DNA of 64,000 bases from Hymenobacter polaris (GTDB taxonomy: Bacteria > Bacteroidota > Bacteroidia > Cytophagales > Hymenobacteraceae), in contig NZ_JABBGH010000002.1 in the NCBI RefSeq assembly GCF_012927305.1, positions 744,001-808,000 on the forward strand, given 5' to 3'. Below the pieces are notes generated by a model. The model had not been told where the DNA came from. It saw only the letters and a program-made list of their open reading frames with translations, and made no database searches. This document shows positions 17,198 through 24,309 of the stretch, piece by piece (the stretch's first letter is position 1; the number at the start of each line of letters is the position of its first letter). Both the position numbers and the translations under genes were made by a program.

Positions 17198-17803
17198 ATG
17201 AACAAAGCCTACCGTCTCGCGCTAGCTCTCTTCGCTACCGCAGCGTCCCTGTCCTCTTGCAGCCGCGCCAACTACGCCTTCAACCCCAGCACCCCCGCTT
17301 ACCTCGGTAGCCAGCCCGCCCGCACCGTAGCTGCTGCGCCCGCAGTAGAGGCCACCCCAGCTGCTACGCCCGTGGCAGTTGCCACTCCGGCCGTAGTAGC
17401 CGAGCCAGTTGCCACTCCGGCAGCCGCCGTAGCTGCCCCCGCTAAAGCTTCGGTAGCTGTAGTAACACCAATTCGTTCAACCCAGGAAAAGGCTGCTCCT
17501 TCCTCGCAGGCTGCTGCCGCGCCCGTGGCAATGGCTACCGAGCCCGCCAAGGCAGCTAAGCCCAGCTTCGCCCAGCGCCTGGTACTAAAAAAGCTTAACA
17601 AGCAGCTGGCAAAAGCCGGTGTGCGCGACCAAAATACCGCTGGGGTAACCCACACCACCGCCAAAGCTCCCGGCATCACGGTAGCCATCATCGGCCTGAT
17701 TGCGCTGCTGGTTGGTATCATCGCTAGCTCGGGTTTGGTTATCACCCTTGGCGCCATCGTGCTGGTAGTAGGTCTAGTGCTGCTGCTGCTCGGCGCGCTG
17801 TAA
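17198..17803 (+). CDS. RAxY-family lipoprotein, copy 1
   Basis: 201 residues from the ATG at 17198, chosen because it starts the lipoprotein signal (LSSC lipobox, Cys24). Directly after the cysteine comes SRANYAFNP then PAYLGSQ. A long Ala/Pro/Val-rich linker (about 45-130) leads to KPSFAQRLVLKKLNKQLAKAG, a basic amphipathic helix, and the protein ends with two hydrophobic segments (about 158-200). The family is not one I recognise. Related copies are at 18052, 18981 and 43269. A protein that is both lipidated at the N-terminus and hydrophobic at the C-terminus could bridge or crowd one membrane. It is followed by a strong terminator. Confidence 0.75.
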   Translation: MNKAYRLALALFATAASLSSCSRANYAFNPSTPAYLGSQPARTVAAAPAVEATPAATPVAVATPAVVAEPVATPAAAVAAPAKASVAVVTPIRSTQEKAAPSSQAAAAPVAMATEPAKAAKPSFAQRLVLKKLNKQLAKAGVRDQNTAGVTHTTAKAPGITVAIIGLIALLVGIIASSGLVITLGAIVLVVGLVLLLLGAL

Positions 17804-17828
17804 ATAACTCCGCACCTTAGTCAGTAGT

Positions 17829-17867
17829 GTAAAAAAGCCTCGGGCCCGGTGCCCGAGGCTTTTTTAC
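17829..17867 (+). terminator. Rho-independent terminator
   Basis: Perfect 17-bp arms (17829-17845 and 17851-17867) including A-run and T-run flanks, 25 bp after the RAxY copy 1 stop. It is symmetrical, so it could act on both strands. Confidence 0.9.
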
Positions 17868-18051
17868 GTAGTTAGGCCCCAGGCATAAAGTCAGTTTGGC
17901 AACGCCTTAAATCCCCTTTACCAGTCTCCTAGGGCCGTTTAATGACCATCTTGTTGCCTCCGCAAAAGTCAGGGCGAGCTATCTATGCAGTTGTGAAGCC
18001 CTAGGCTTGGTGGTTGCTTTGAAGCACCTTCTTACCAAGTGTTTCATCGCC

Positions 18052-18756
18052 ATGCTGCCATCCCTAGCCCGCTATTTCTGGGTATTGTTCTGCCTGTTAG
18101 TAGTGGGCGCCTGCCAGCGGGCGAGCTATTCCTTTCAGCCGGCCCCAGCCACCGCGTGGCCGATGCTTCCCTTGGTATCTGCCGATACGCTGCCCGCCGC
18201 CACCTTGCTCAGGCCGTCCACCGCGGCCCACCTCCACCAGTTGCCTACAGGGCGCCGGCCTAGGGCTGCGGCGGGCTTAGCTACGGCAACTCGTGCCCCC
18301 CGCAAGCTACTGCGGGTGCTGGCGGCGGGGGGCGCTACCTCGGCTCCCGCTCGCCAGCAGCCTCTACCCGCCGGTGAGCCCGTGCGCAACCGTAGCCGCG
18401 GCATTGCACTGCTGCTGGCCGTAGTGCCCCTGTTGTTTGGGTTACCCCTAGGGCTCTACCATTTTTACCTGGGCTACACCGGGCGGGGCCTCGGTTCGCT
18501 AGGCCTCGGGCTACTGGCCTTTGTGCTGGTAACAATCGGGTTTGTTGGCTCTTTTGGGTTGCTGTTTGGTGGCACTAGCGGCGGCCTCTTTACGCTGTTC
18601 GTTATCGGCGCGGTTATTTTCTACGCCCTGATTATCCAGCAGCTGGTAGATGCCGTGCGCATCATACTAGGCGACCTGAAGCCCCAGAACGGCGAGTATT
18701 ACCCCCGTTTTTTTCAGACTCGCCCAGCGGCTGACGCCGCGCCGCCCAGCCACTAG
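18052..18756 (+). CDS. RAxY-like lipoprotein with TM2-type C-terminal domain
   Basis: 234 residues from the ATG at 18052. Lipobox VVGAC, then QRASYSFQPAP, matching the start of its neighbours (C-[SNQ]-RA-x-Y). The middle is low-complexity and basic. The C-terminal half differs from copies 1, 3 and 4: about three hydrophobic segments with LPLGLYHFYLGYTGRGLGSLG, which resembles the TM2 domain, ending in a VDAVRIILGDL helix and a Pro-rich tail. The TM2 role is unknown to me. It stands between two RAxY genes, which supports a shared function, but each gene seems separately transcribed. Confidence 0.7.
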   Translation: MLPSLARYFWVLFCLLVVGACQRASYSFQPAPATAWPMLPLVSADTLPAATLLRPSTAAHLHQLPTGRRPRAAAGLATATRAPRKLLRVLAAGGATSAPARQQPLPAGEPVRNRSRGIALLLAVVPLLFGLPLGLYHFYLGYTGRGLGSLGLGLLAFVLVTIGFVGSFGLLFGGTSGGLFTLFVIGAVIFYALIIQQLVDAVRIILGDLKPQNGEYYPRFFQTRPAADAAPPSH

Positions 18757-18980
18757 GCGGCCAGCGGGTTGGTTTCGGCGTCGCTAGCGGCTCGGCTAGC
18801 TTGCGCACTGGTAGCTTTGTTGGGTAGCCGAATAAGCGTAAGAAGCTAAGGCTGTGCGGCATGGAAAATAGTTGAGGTAGAATGCCTCTTTAAACCACTA
18901 CAAACAGCTTTTTTAGTTAGGAGCGAATTGTGAGCCGCTGATACATTTGCCGGGCAAACATTTTCTCTCCTTTCTATTTC

Positions 18981-19490
18981 ATGCGAAATAAATACTCTTT
19001 CCTACTAGCATTAGGTATGGCTGCTACGTCACTGTCTTCGTGCAGCCGAGCTAATTATGTTTTTAACCCTACCGCCGCGCCTTATTTAGGTACAGCACAG
19101 CCGGCACAAGCCACCGCGCCCACGGTGGCCATTGCTACTAGTGCTCCGGCTGCACCGCTGGCTGTGCGTGCGCTGGCGCTGGCCGGTACAGCGCCTAAGC
19201 GCACCGAAGCTAAAGTTTCCGTAGTAGCTAAGCCTTCGCTGAGCCAGCGGATATTACTAAAGCAAGTGGCTAAGCATTTGGCGAAGGTGCAAAGCAAGCA
19301 GCAGAATACCGTTCGGGTTGAGCAGGCTGCTGCCTCAAAAGCTGGTCGCGCTGGCCTTATCGCCTTAGCCGGCTTGGTAGTGTTGCTGATAGGAGGCCTC
19401 ACCGGGGTGGGCATTCTAGCAACTATCGGGGCTATTGCCTTCTTGGTAGGGCTTATTTTACTAATCGTGCACTTAGTGAGCGGTGATTAG
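18981..19490 (+). CDS. RAxY-family lipoprotein, copy 3
   Basis: 169 residues. Lipobox LSSC followed by SRANYVFNPTAAPYLGT, nearly identical to copy 1. The Ala-rich linker is shorter. The basic helix KPSLSQRILLKQVAKHLAKV and the two C-terminal hydrophobic segments (about 118-163) are conserved. Base composition is visibly less GC-rich than in most genes around it. A TACATTTG at 18942-18949 fits the -7 element, without a well-spaced TTG. It ends just before a 34-bp-arm bidirectional terminator. Confidence 0.75.
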   Translation: MRNKYSFLLALGMAATSLSSCSRANYVFNPTAAPYLGTAQPAQATAPTVAIATSAPAAPLAVRALALAGTAPKRTEAKVSVVAKPSLSQRILLKQVAKHLAKVQSKQQNTVRVEQAAASKAGRAGLIALAGLVVLLIGGLTGVGILATIGAIAFLVGLILLIVHLVSGD

Positions 19491-19560
19491 CCTAGGGGCT
19501 GCCAACAAAAAAGCCTGGGTAGCTCTAGCTGCCCAGGCTTTTTTGTTGGCAGCCCCTAGG
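19491..19560. terminator. Bidirectional terminator between convergent genes
   Basis: 34-nt arms (19491-19524 with 19527-19560) pairing fully apart from one G-T pair, with an internal A-run/T-run on both strands. It separates RAxY copy 3 from the convergent CNNM gene, whose last codons and stop lie inside the right arm. Both arm ends carry CCTAGG. Confidence 0.92.
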
Positions 19561-20914
19561 CTGCTAGCGGGTCGGTTTCGGCCGCATCGGCCGCCGAGGG
19601 CGTGAGCACCCGCAACTGCACCACTTCCACTACGCGGCGCGTGCGGCTCAGCACCCGAAACTCGTAAGGCTCCAGCACGGCCACGTCGCCTACTTCCGGA
19701 ATGTTGCCGTAGAGCACGTTGAGCAGGCCACCCACGGTTTCGTAGTCGTCGCCCTCGGGCAGCGGGTAGGGGAGATACTCGTTGGCATCGGGGATGGAAG
19801 TGGAGGTATTAACGCGGTATTCGGTTTCCGATACCTTCTCTACCACCGGTACCTCGTTGTCGTACTCGTCCTGGATTTCGCCCACTAGCTCCTCCATAAT
19901 ATCTTCGATGGTCACGATGCCCGATACGCCGCCAAACTCGTCGCTTACTATCGCCATTACTAGGTGCTTGCGCTGAAACTGGCGCAGCAGGCGGTTTATC
20001 TTCTTGGTTTCGGGCACGAAGTAGGCCGGGCGCATAATGCGCGCCAGTTCCAGCGGCTGCCGCGCCCGAATCAGGGGCAGCAAGTCCTTCACCACCAGCA
20101 CGCCCACAATATTGTCGATGTTGCCCTCAAACACCGGCATGCGCGAGTAGCCTTCGCTGAACACCGTTTCCAGAATCCGGTCCTCCGTGGCCGCCACATC
20201 GAGGGCGGCAATCTTGGTGCGCGGCACCATAATCTGCCGCACCGAGCGGTCGTTGAACTGAAACACGTTCTCAAACAGCTCGTGCTCCGAGTCTTGCAGC
20301 TCGCCGCTTTCCTTGCTCTGGTCGATGAGAATGCGCAGCTCGTCGGAGGTATGAGCCTCGGTGCCGTGTCCATCTTTTGTTTGAAGTCCCACCGCTCCTA
20401 GCAGCACGTTAGACGACTTGCGCAAAATCCAGCTTAGAGGCTTGGTAATAACGTAGAACGCTCGTAGTGGTAGGACCAGCGCCAGGCTTACCGGTTCGGG
20501 CTGCTGAATGGCTAGCGCCTTTGGGAACAACTCTCCAAACAGCACGTGCAAAAAGGTAAGAATGACCAAGCCCGAAACGAAAGCGATGCTCTCGGCACGG
20601 GCTTCCGTCATCTCGATATGCAGCGCACCTAGGTGCAGGCTGGGCAGCAAGTCAAGGATAAGCTTGGTAAACACCTTCTCACCCAGTGCACCAATCACCA
20701 GCGAAGCAATGGTAACCCCTAATTGGGTGGCTGACAGGTAGTCGTAGAGCCTGCGGATAACGCTAACAACCTGCCCTGCCAGCCGATTACCGTCTTTTGC
20801 CTTGACTTCAAGCTGCGAAATTCGGACGCGAAGTAGAGAAAACTCAGCGGCTACAAATACACCGTTGATGAAAACCAGCAGGAAAGTGATTATTAGTTGT
20901 AGCGATGTGCTCAT
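19556..20914 (-). CDS. CNNM/CBS domain transporter-like protein (HlyC/CorC family)
   Basis: 452 residues. The N-terminal CNNM (DUF21) domain has about four membrane segments (residues 1-190, beginning LQLIITFLLVFINGVFVAAEF). A CBS pair follows (about 215-340, VRQIMVPRTKIAAL, SRMPVFEGNIDNIVGVLVVKDLL, SDEFGGVSGIVTIEDIMEELVGEIQDEYD), then the CorC_HlyC domain (about 355-440). Such proteins are linked to magnesium/cobalt efflux; the old 'hemolysin' label is not informative. Length and order are complete. It shares its 3' end with a bidirectional terminator. Confidence 0.9.
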   Translation of the reverse strand: MSTSLQLIITFLLVFINGVFVAAEFSLLRVRISQLEVKAKDGNRLAGQVVSVIRRLYDYLSATQLGVTIASLVIGALGEKVFTKLILDLLPSLHLGALHIEMTEARAESIAFVSGLVILTFLHVLFGELFPKALAIQQPEPVSLALVLPLRAFYVITKPLSWILRKSSNVLLGAVGLQTKDGHGTEAHTSDELRILIDQSKESGELQDSEHELFENVFQFNDRSVRQIMVPRTKIAALDVAATEDRILETVFSEGYSRMPVFEGNIDNIVGVLVVKDLLPLIRARQPLELARIMRPAYFVPETKKINRLLRQFQRKHLVMAIVSDEFGGVSGIVTIEDIMEELVGEIQDEYDNEVPVVEKVSETEYRVNTSTSIPDANEYLPYPLPEGDDYETVGGLLNVLYGNIPEVGDVAVLEPYEFRVLSRTRRVVEVVQLRVLTPSAADAAETDPLAA

Positions 20915-21017
20915 GTAAGTGGCCCCGGCCCTGACACACGCGGTCGGGCAGGCCTTAGTAGCACGAAAGTACGCGCTTTGGCTCAGCAGGTTGGCGAAGC
21001 GGTGCCGGGGGGCTCAA

Positions 21018-21054
21018 TAAAAAAGGTGGCTCCCGTTGCCGGAAAGCCACCTTT
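21018..21054 (-). terminator. Terminator downstream of the tRNA-like gene
   Basis: 10-bp stem (21022-21031 with 21045-21054) followed on the minus strand by T residues reaching 21018. It begins 8 bp after the predicted 3' end of the tRNA-like gene, which supports a short dedicated transcript. Confidence 0.75.
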
Positions 21055-21061
21055 CAAAATG

Positions 21062-21182
21062 CTGTAGCGGAAGGACTTGAACCTCCACGAAGTAGTTAGC
21101 GCGCCTCCAAAGAGCCAGCGTTTATCCCATCGCCTTCACCCCCGAGATAGGAGGGCGTGTCTGCCAGTTTCACCACACTACA
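21062..21182 (-). tRNA. Atypical class II (Leu/Ser-like) tRNA or tRNA-like RNA
   Basis: Reading the minus strand from 21182: a 7-bp acceptor stem (TGTAGTG with CGCTACA, one G-T pair), then TG, a D-arm GTG/CAC with a loop AAACTGGCAGA typical of tRNA-Leu, and a 3' T-arm GGAGG-TTCAAGT-CCTTC. Between D-arm and T-arm are about 70 nt, far more than normal. Fold 1: 5-bp anticodon stem CCCTC/GGGGG with loop CTATCTC (anticodon AUC) plus an overlong variable region of 52 nt. Fold 2: stem CCTCC (21154-21150) with GGAGG (21108-21104), a normal 17-nt variable arm, but a 41-nt anticodon loop. No CCA is encoded. A dedicated terminator follows. It could be a functional odd tRNA, a tRNA with an insertion, or a degenerate copy. 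Confidence 0.6.
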
Positions 21183-21260
21183 AGGTTGGTAGCAGGCGGG
21201 CCGTTTGCCGTTTTGCTGCGTCAAAGATAAAGCATTATTTTTTGACGATGCAAACTTTAT

Positions 21261-21273
21261 CGAAAAATTTTCG
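21261..21273. promoter_or_regulatory. AT-rich palindrome upstream of the Lrp-type regulator
   Basis: Palindrome cgaaaaattttcg, 64 bp before the start codon at 21338, inside a strongly AT-rich stretch (about 21225-21335) that also has a weaker outer inverted repeat (aaagcat...atgcttt). Lrp/AsnC regulators usually bind such sites near their own gene; the assignment is inference. Confidence 0.4.
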
Positions 21274-21337
21274 AAAAATTATCAAATATGCTTTTTGAAG
21301 GCGCATTTTCTGATAAATACGTTAAATTTGTCTTTTG

Positions 21338-21823
21338 ATGACGCGTCCGCACGAACTCGATGATATTGACCGCCGCATCCTGGCGCTGCTGGTGCAGAAT
21401 GCTACGATGGCCTACTCCGAAATTGCCCGGCAGCTGCACGTATCGGGGGGCACCGTGCACAGCCGTATGAGCCGCCTCGAAGACCTGGGAGTGGTGCGCG
21501 GCGCTACCCTCGACCTGGACCTGACCAAAGTAGGGTTCACCATCCAGGCCTTTCTGGGTATCTATTTGCTAAAAAGCTCCTACTGCGACGCCGTGATTGC
21601 CCAGCTGCGTGACATTCCGGAAGTAATTAGCCTGCACTTTACCACCGGCAGCTACAACCTATTTGCCCGCCTAGCCTGCCGCGATACCCAACACCTGCGC
21701 AATGTGCTGCACGACCTAGTACAGCAGATAGAAGGCGTGGAGCGCACCGAAACCCTCATTTCGTTGGAAGAGGTGTTCAATCGCAGCGTGCGCCTCGATG
21801 AGACTGCCCCGGTAGCCAGCTAG
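21338..21823 (+). CDS. Lrp/AsnC family transcriptional regulator
   Basis: 161 residues from the ATG at 21338 (a TTG immediately upstream is possible). N-terminal winged helix: DDIDRRILALLVQNATMAYSEIARQLHVSGGTVHSRMSRLEDLGVV, then the RAM/AsnC ligand domain (about residues 65-150). It is a complete, typical length. These proteins sense amino acids or related metabolites and assemble as dimers to octamers on DNA. The target is not evident; it is the divergent neighbour of the tRNA-like gene. Confidence 0.92.
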   Translation: MTRPHELDDIDRRILALLVQNATMAYSEIARQLHVSGGTVHSRMSRLEDLGVVRGATLDLDLTKVGFTIQAFLGIYLLKSSYCDAVIAQLRDIPEVISLHFTTGSYNLFARLACRDTQHLRNVLHDLVQQIEGVERTETLISLEEVFNRSVRLDETAPVAS

Positions 21824-21844
21824 CGCCTAGGGCTTCGCTGCGCC

Positions 21845-21893
21845 CGAAAACGCCGGCCGGGCCAGTAGCTACTCGCTACTGGCCCGGCCGGCG
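21845..21893 (-). terminator. Strong hairpin between convergent genes
   Basis: Perfect 19-bp GC-rich arms (21851-21869 and 21875-21893), 5-nt loop; on the minus strand four T residues follow. It lies between the Lrp stop and the end of the small gene at 21920, and can serve the latter. Confidence 0.75.
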
Positions 21894-21919
21894 TAGTGAC
21901 CCTAGGGTCGAGCCCGTGG

Positions 21920-22153
21920 CTACATGGAGCTGGCTGCCTGGTCTTTCATCTTCATTTTGCCGGCTTTTTTGCCGGAGGCTTTCGACGTCTTCTTGCTGGT
22001 GTTGGTCGTCGCGCGCCGGGGGTTGATGCTGGCATCCGTTTTGGCTACCTCGCCCTTCGGCGTGTTGGCACCCATGGCGGGCATGGTAGATTGGGCGTGC
22101 GCGGTAGCGCCCAGCAAACAGGCACCGCACGCTAAGCTGAGGAAAAGCTTCAT
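21920..22153 (-). CDS. Small exported basic protein
   Basis: 77 residues: a signal peptide MKLFLSLACGACLLGATAHAQ followed by a Ser/Thr/Lys-rich mature part of about 55 residues (SKKTSKASGKKAGKMKMKD). No recognised domain. A purine-rich aggaaaa-like stretch precedes the start. It resembles the neighbouring gene at 22396 in size, signal and lysine/threonine-rich low-complexity tail, so the two may be related envelope proteins. Confidence 0.55.
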   Translation of the reverse strand: MKLFLSLACGACLLGATAHAQSTMPAMGANTPKGEVAKTDASINPRRATTNTSKKTSKASGKKAGKMKMKDQAASSM

Positions 22154-22343
22154 GTCTGGAAGAGGAAAAATAGGGTGAAAACTGCGCTACTATGTACGCG
22201 CCAAGTGCTGCCAAGTTTATGGCGGCCGACACTTGCCCTACCACCAAGCGCAGCTGCCTAGGGGCTGCCCGGGCCTTGGGCTACTAAGCTGGGTTGCGCG
22301 GCGCAGCTGGCCACCGCAGCGCGTGCCGCACGGGCCAAAACTA

Positions 22344-22375
22344 AAAGCGCCCCCAGCAATACTGAGAGGCGCTTT
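22344..22375 (-). terminator. Probable terminator of the gene at 22396
   Basis: 8-bp stem aaagcgcc/ggcgcttt (22344-22351, 22368-22375), then TTTTAGTTTT on the minus strand, 21 bp past the stop. Confidence 0.6.
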
Positions 22376-22395
22376 AGTACTGGGGCACTACGCTG

Positions 22396-22701
22396 TTACA
22401 TCGTCGTTTTAGTGGTCTTGACGGTCGTCTTGTTGGCTTTATAGCGCATGTCGGGCGTCCCATCGGCCTTCATTTTGCCGGTAGTGGTCTTGGTCATTTT
22501 GTTTTCTTTGTAGCGCATGTCGGGCGTCCCGTCAGCTTTCATCTTACTAGTAGTAGTGGTGGTCGACGCGGGAGTCGTCACCTTAGTGCTGCTCATTTTG
22601 GTTGAGCTGGAGCTACTCATCGTGGTGGCTGGCGTTTGAGCTTGGGTAGCCAGGCTGCCTGTTACAAGCAGGGCGAGCAGAAAACCGAGAAAGCTTTTCA
22701 T
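22396..22701 (-). CDS. Small exported protein with two KADGTPDMRYK repeats
   Basis: 101 residues from the ATG at 22701, which starts a signal peptide (MKSFLGFLLALLVTGSLATQAQ) and is preceded by TCTCCTT. The mature part is Ser/Thr-rich, then holds two copies of KMKADGTPDMRYK followed by ENK or ANK (DNA about 22507-22545 and 22436-22477), with a final TTVKTTKTTM. I recall the DGTPDMRYKxNK motif from small exported Bacteroidota proteins of unknown function. The DNA repeats differ at third positions, so the repeat is kept at protein level. Confidence 0.7.
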   Translation of the reverse strand: MKSFLGFLLALLVTGSLATQAQTPATTMSSSSSTKMSSTKVTTPASTTTTTSKMKADGTPDMRYKENKMTKTTTGKMKADGTPDMRYKANKTTVKTTKTTM

Positions 22702-22860
22702 AAGGAGAAAAAAAGGAGGTGAGTGGGATGCCGCCGCTGCATGCGCGACAACGCCGGAAATATAACGCAATTCCTGTTGAAAACGCGTGAAGCCCTGGCA
22801 GTTGCCGCGGGTATAAGGCCGCCAGCAGCGCAGCCGGCCCTGGCCCCTGGGCGCAGACGC

Positions 22861-22891
22861 AAAAAGCCCCGCACTGGTTGGTGCGGGGCTT
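22861..22891 (-). terminator. Terminator of trxA
   Basis: 11-bp stem aagccccgcac/gtgcggggctt (22864-22874, 22881-22891) with a minus-strand T-run at 22865-22861, 19 bp past the trxA stop. Confidence 0.85.
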
Positions 22892-22910
22892 CTTAGGTAA
22901 TGGTAGCAAC

Positions 22911-23240
22911 CTAGGCGGTTACCTGGGCTTCGAGTTTCTGGGCCAGCACGTGCTTGGGCACGGCGCCCACCTGCTTGTCTACAATCTGGCCGTTTTTAAA
23001 CACCAATAGGGTAGGAATGCTACGGATGCCGAACTTGCTGGGGACTTGCGAGTTGGCGTCCACATCCATTTTGCCTACTATCACTTTGCCTTCGTACTCG
23101 CCAGCCAATTCTTCTACCACTGGGCCTACCATGCGGCAGGGGCCGCACCACTCAGCCCAGAAGTCTACGAGCACCGGTTTATCAGAATTGATAATCTGCT
23201 CAAAATTGGCGTCAGTTATCTCAATTGCTTTGTGCGCCAT
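22911..23240 (-). CDS. trxA: Thioredoxin
   Basis: 109 residues, the normal thioredoxin length. Active site WCGPC with C32 and C35, cis-proline P76 in SIPTLLVF, and the buried aspartate in VDFWAEW. No signal peptide, so it is the cytoplasmic disulfide reductase that serves ribonucleotide reductase, peroxiredoxins and similar partners. Single gene with its own terminator; promoter-like elements lie 55-90 bp upstream. Confidence 0.96.
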   Translation of the reverse strand: MAHKAIEITDANFEQIINSDKPVLVDFWAEWCGPCRMVGPVVEELAGEYEGKVIVGKMDVDANSQVPSKFGIRSIPTLLVFKNGQIVDKQVGAVPKHVLAQKLEAQVTA

Positions 23241-23295
23241 GACGCTAGATGATTTTTGGTTGATAAAACGTCCGGCGTGTACAGCCGGCGGGGCT

Positions 23296-23328
23296 GCAAG
23301 GTAGCGGAGTTGATGTATAACAAAGGTA
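23296..23328 (-). promoter_or_regulatory. Candidate trxA promoter region
   Basis: On the minus strand TACCTTGC (23303-23296) is preceded after 17 bp by TTG (23323-23321). The TTG is itself the end of a second -7 match, TACCTTTG (23328-23321). Either or both may be used. Confidence 0.4.
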
Positions 23329-23364
23329 AGCGGGGAAAAGTTGAGAGACCGGTACCCCCGGCCG

Positions 23365-24276
23365 CTAATTGCCTACTGGCTTGGCCGGCTGCGGGCGCGG
23401 TACCGGCGCAAGCGAGCGGCCGGGTGCGACCTGCTGGCTAGGCGGCGGCGGAAACTCTCCCGGCCCCGACTCGATGGGCAGGCCGCCCCGCTGCACTTTG
23501 CCCCCGCGCAGCCCAATGTTTACTTGTAGCATAAGGGCTCCGTTGTGGAAGCGGTTGCTGCTGCCCGCAAACAGTGCCCCTGACCCGTAGCCGTCGCGGT
23601 ACACGTTGCTAAAGTCGCCGCTGTAGCGCAGCTCTACGCCCACCACGCCGCTGGGCTGGGCCTGGATGCCTAGGCCCACTACGTAGCCCCGGCCCCAGCG
23701 TGTGAGCGACTTAGCATCGCCGTTGAGGGTTTCGCGGTAGTCGTCGGCGTTGCTTACGCTGCCGGGCCGCACGGTTTCCTGCTTGTCGAAGGCTAGGCTC
23801 AGCTGGGGGCCGGCCACCACGAACCAGCCGGGGCGGCTGCCGCTGCCGGGGCCGTAGCTCAGCAGCAGCGGCAGGTCCACGTAGTGCAAGGCGGCCTCGT
23901 ACACGTTGTCGAAGGGCTGGCTGGTTGGCCAGTTGCTGCCGCCCCGGTACCAGTAGGTGTCGTACTGCACCCCCTTGCCCGCGTACAGCACCTCGGCCTG
24001 CGCGGCCCAGCGCCGGGCTAGCCGCACCGCCCCCGCCAGCCCCGCCGAATAGCCCGTCGTCAGGCCGGTGCGCCAGCCAATGTAGCCCCCGCCCGTGTAG
24101 GTCGTCAGGCTGAAGCCTGCCTTGATATTGACCAGCAGCCGGTGCGGCCGGGCCACGTTGAGTTGGTTTTGCTGGGCCTGCTCGTCGGGGGGAAGGTAGG
24201 CTCTGATAAACTGGGCCTGCGCCGGGCGGGCGGCCAGAGCCAGCAGGCCGGCCATGAGGGTGAAAGACGGGCGCAT
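23365..24276 (-). CDS. Outer-membrane beta-barrel protein (PorT-like)
   Basis: 303 residues. Signal peptide [22 protein letters not shown], then strands typical of the Bacteroidota outer-membrane barrel family: [100 protein letters not shown]. The spacing of 'YLDLPLLL' and 'GPQLSL' type motifs is that of PorT/outer-membrane barrel domain proteins. The barrel ends near residue 262; a Pro-rich tail of about 40 residues follows, which is unusual for a barrel that normally ends with its last strand. Function unknown. Confidence 0.75.
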   Translation of the reverse strand: MRPSFTLMAGLLALAARPAQAQFIRAYLPPDEQAQQNQLNVARPHRLLVNIKAGFSLTTYTGGGYIGWRTGLTTGYSAGLAGAVRLARRWAAQAEVLYAGKGVQYDTYWYRGGSNWPTSQPFDNVYEAALHYVDLPLLLSYGPGSGSRPGWFVVAGPQLSLAFDKQETVRPGSVSNADDYRETLNGDAKSLTRWGRGYVVGLGIQAQPSGVVGVELRYSGDFSNVYRDGYGSGALFAGSSNRFHNGALMLQVNIGLRGGKVQRGGLPIESGPGEFPPPPSQQVAPGRSLAPVPRPQPAKPVGN

Positions 24277-24309
24277 AAGCGATAAGCCAGGAAAAGTGCC
24301 CAGCCCGCC

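Noticed and set aside
22436..22545. Two similar ~40-bp direct repeats as a possible CRISPR unit
   Set aside because: Only two copies, in frame within a coding sequence; they encode a repeated peptide.
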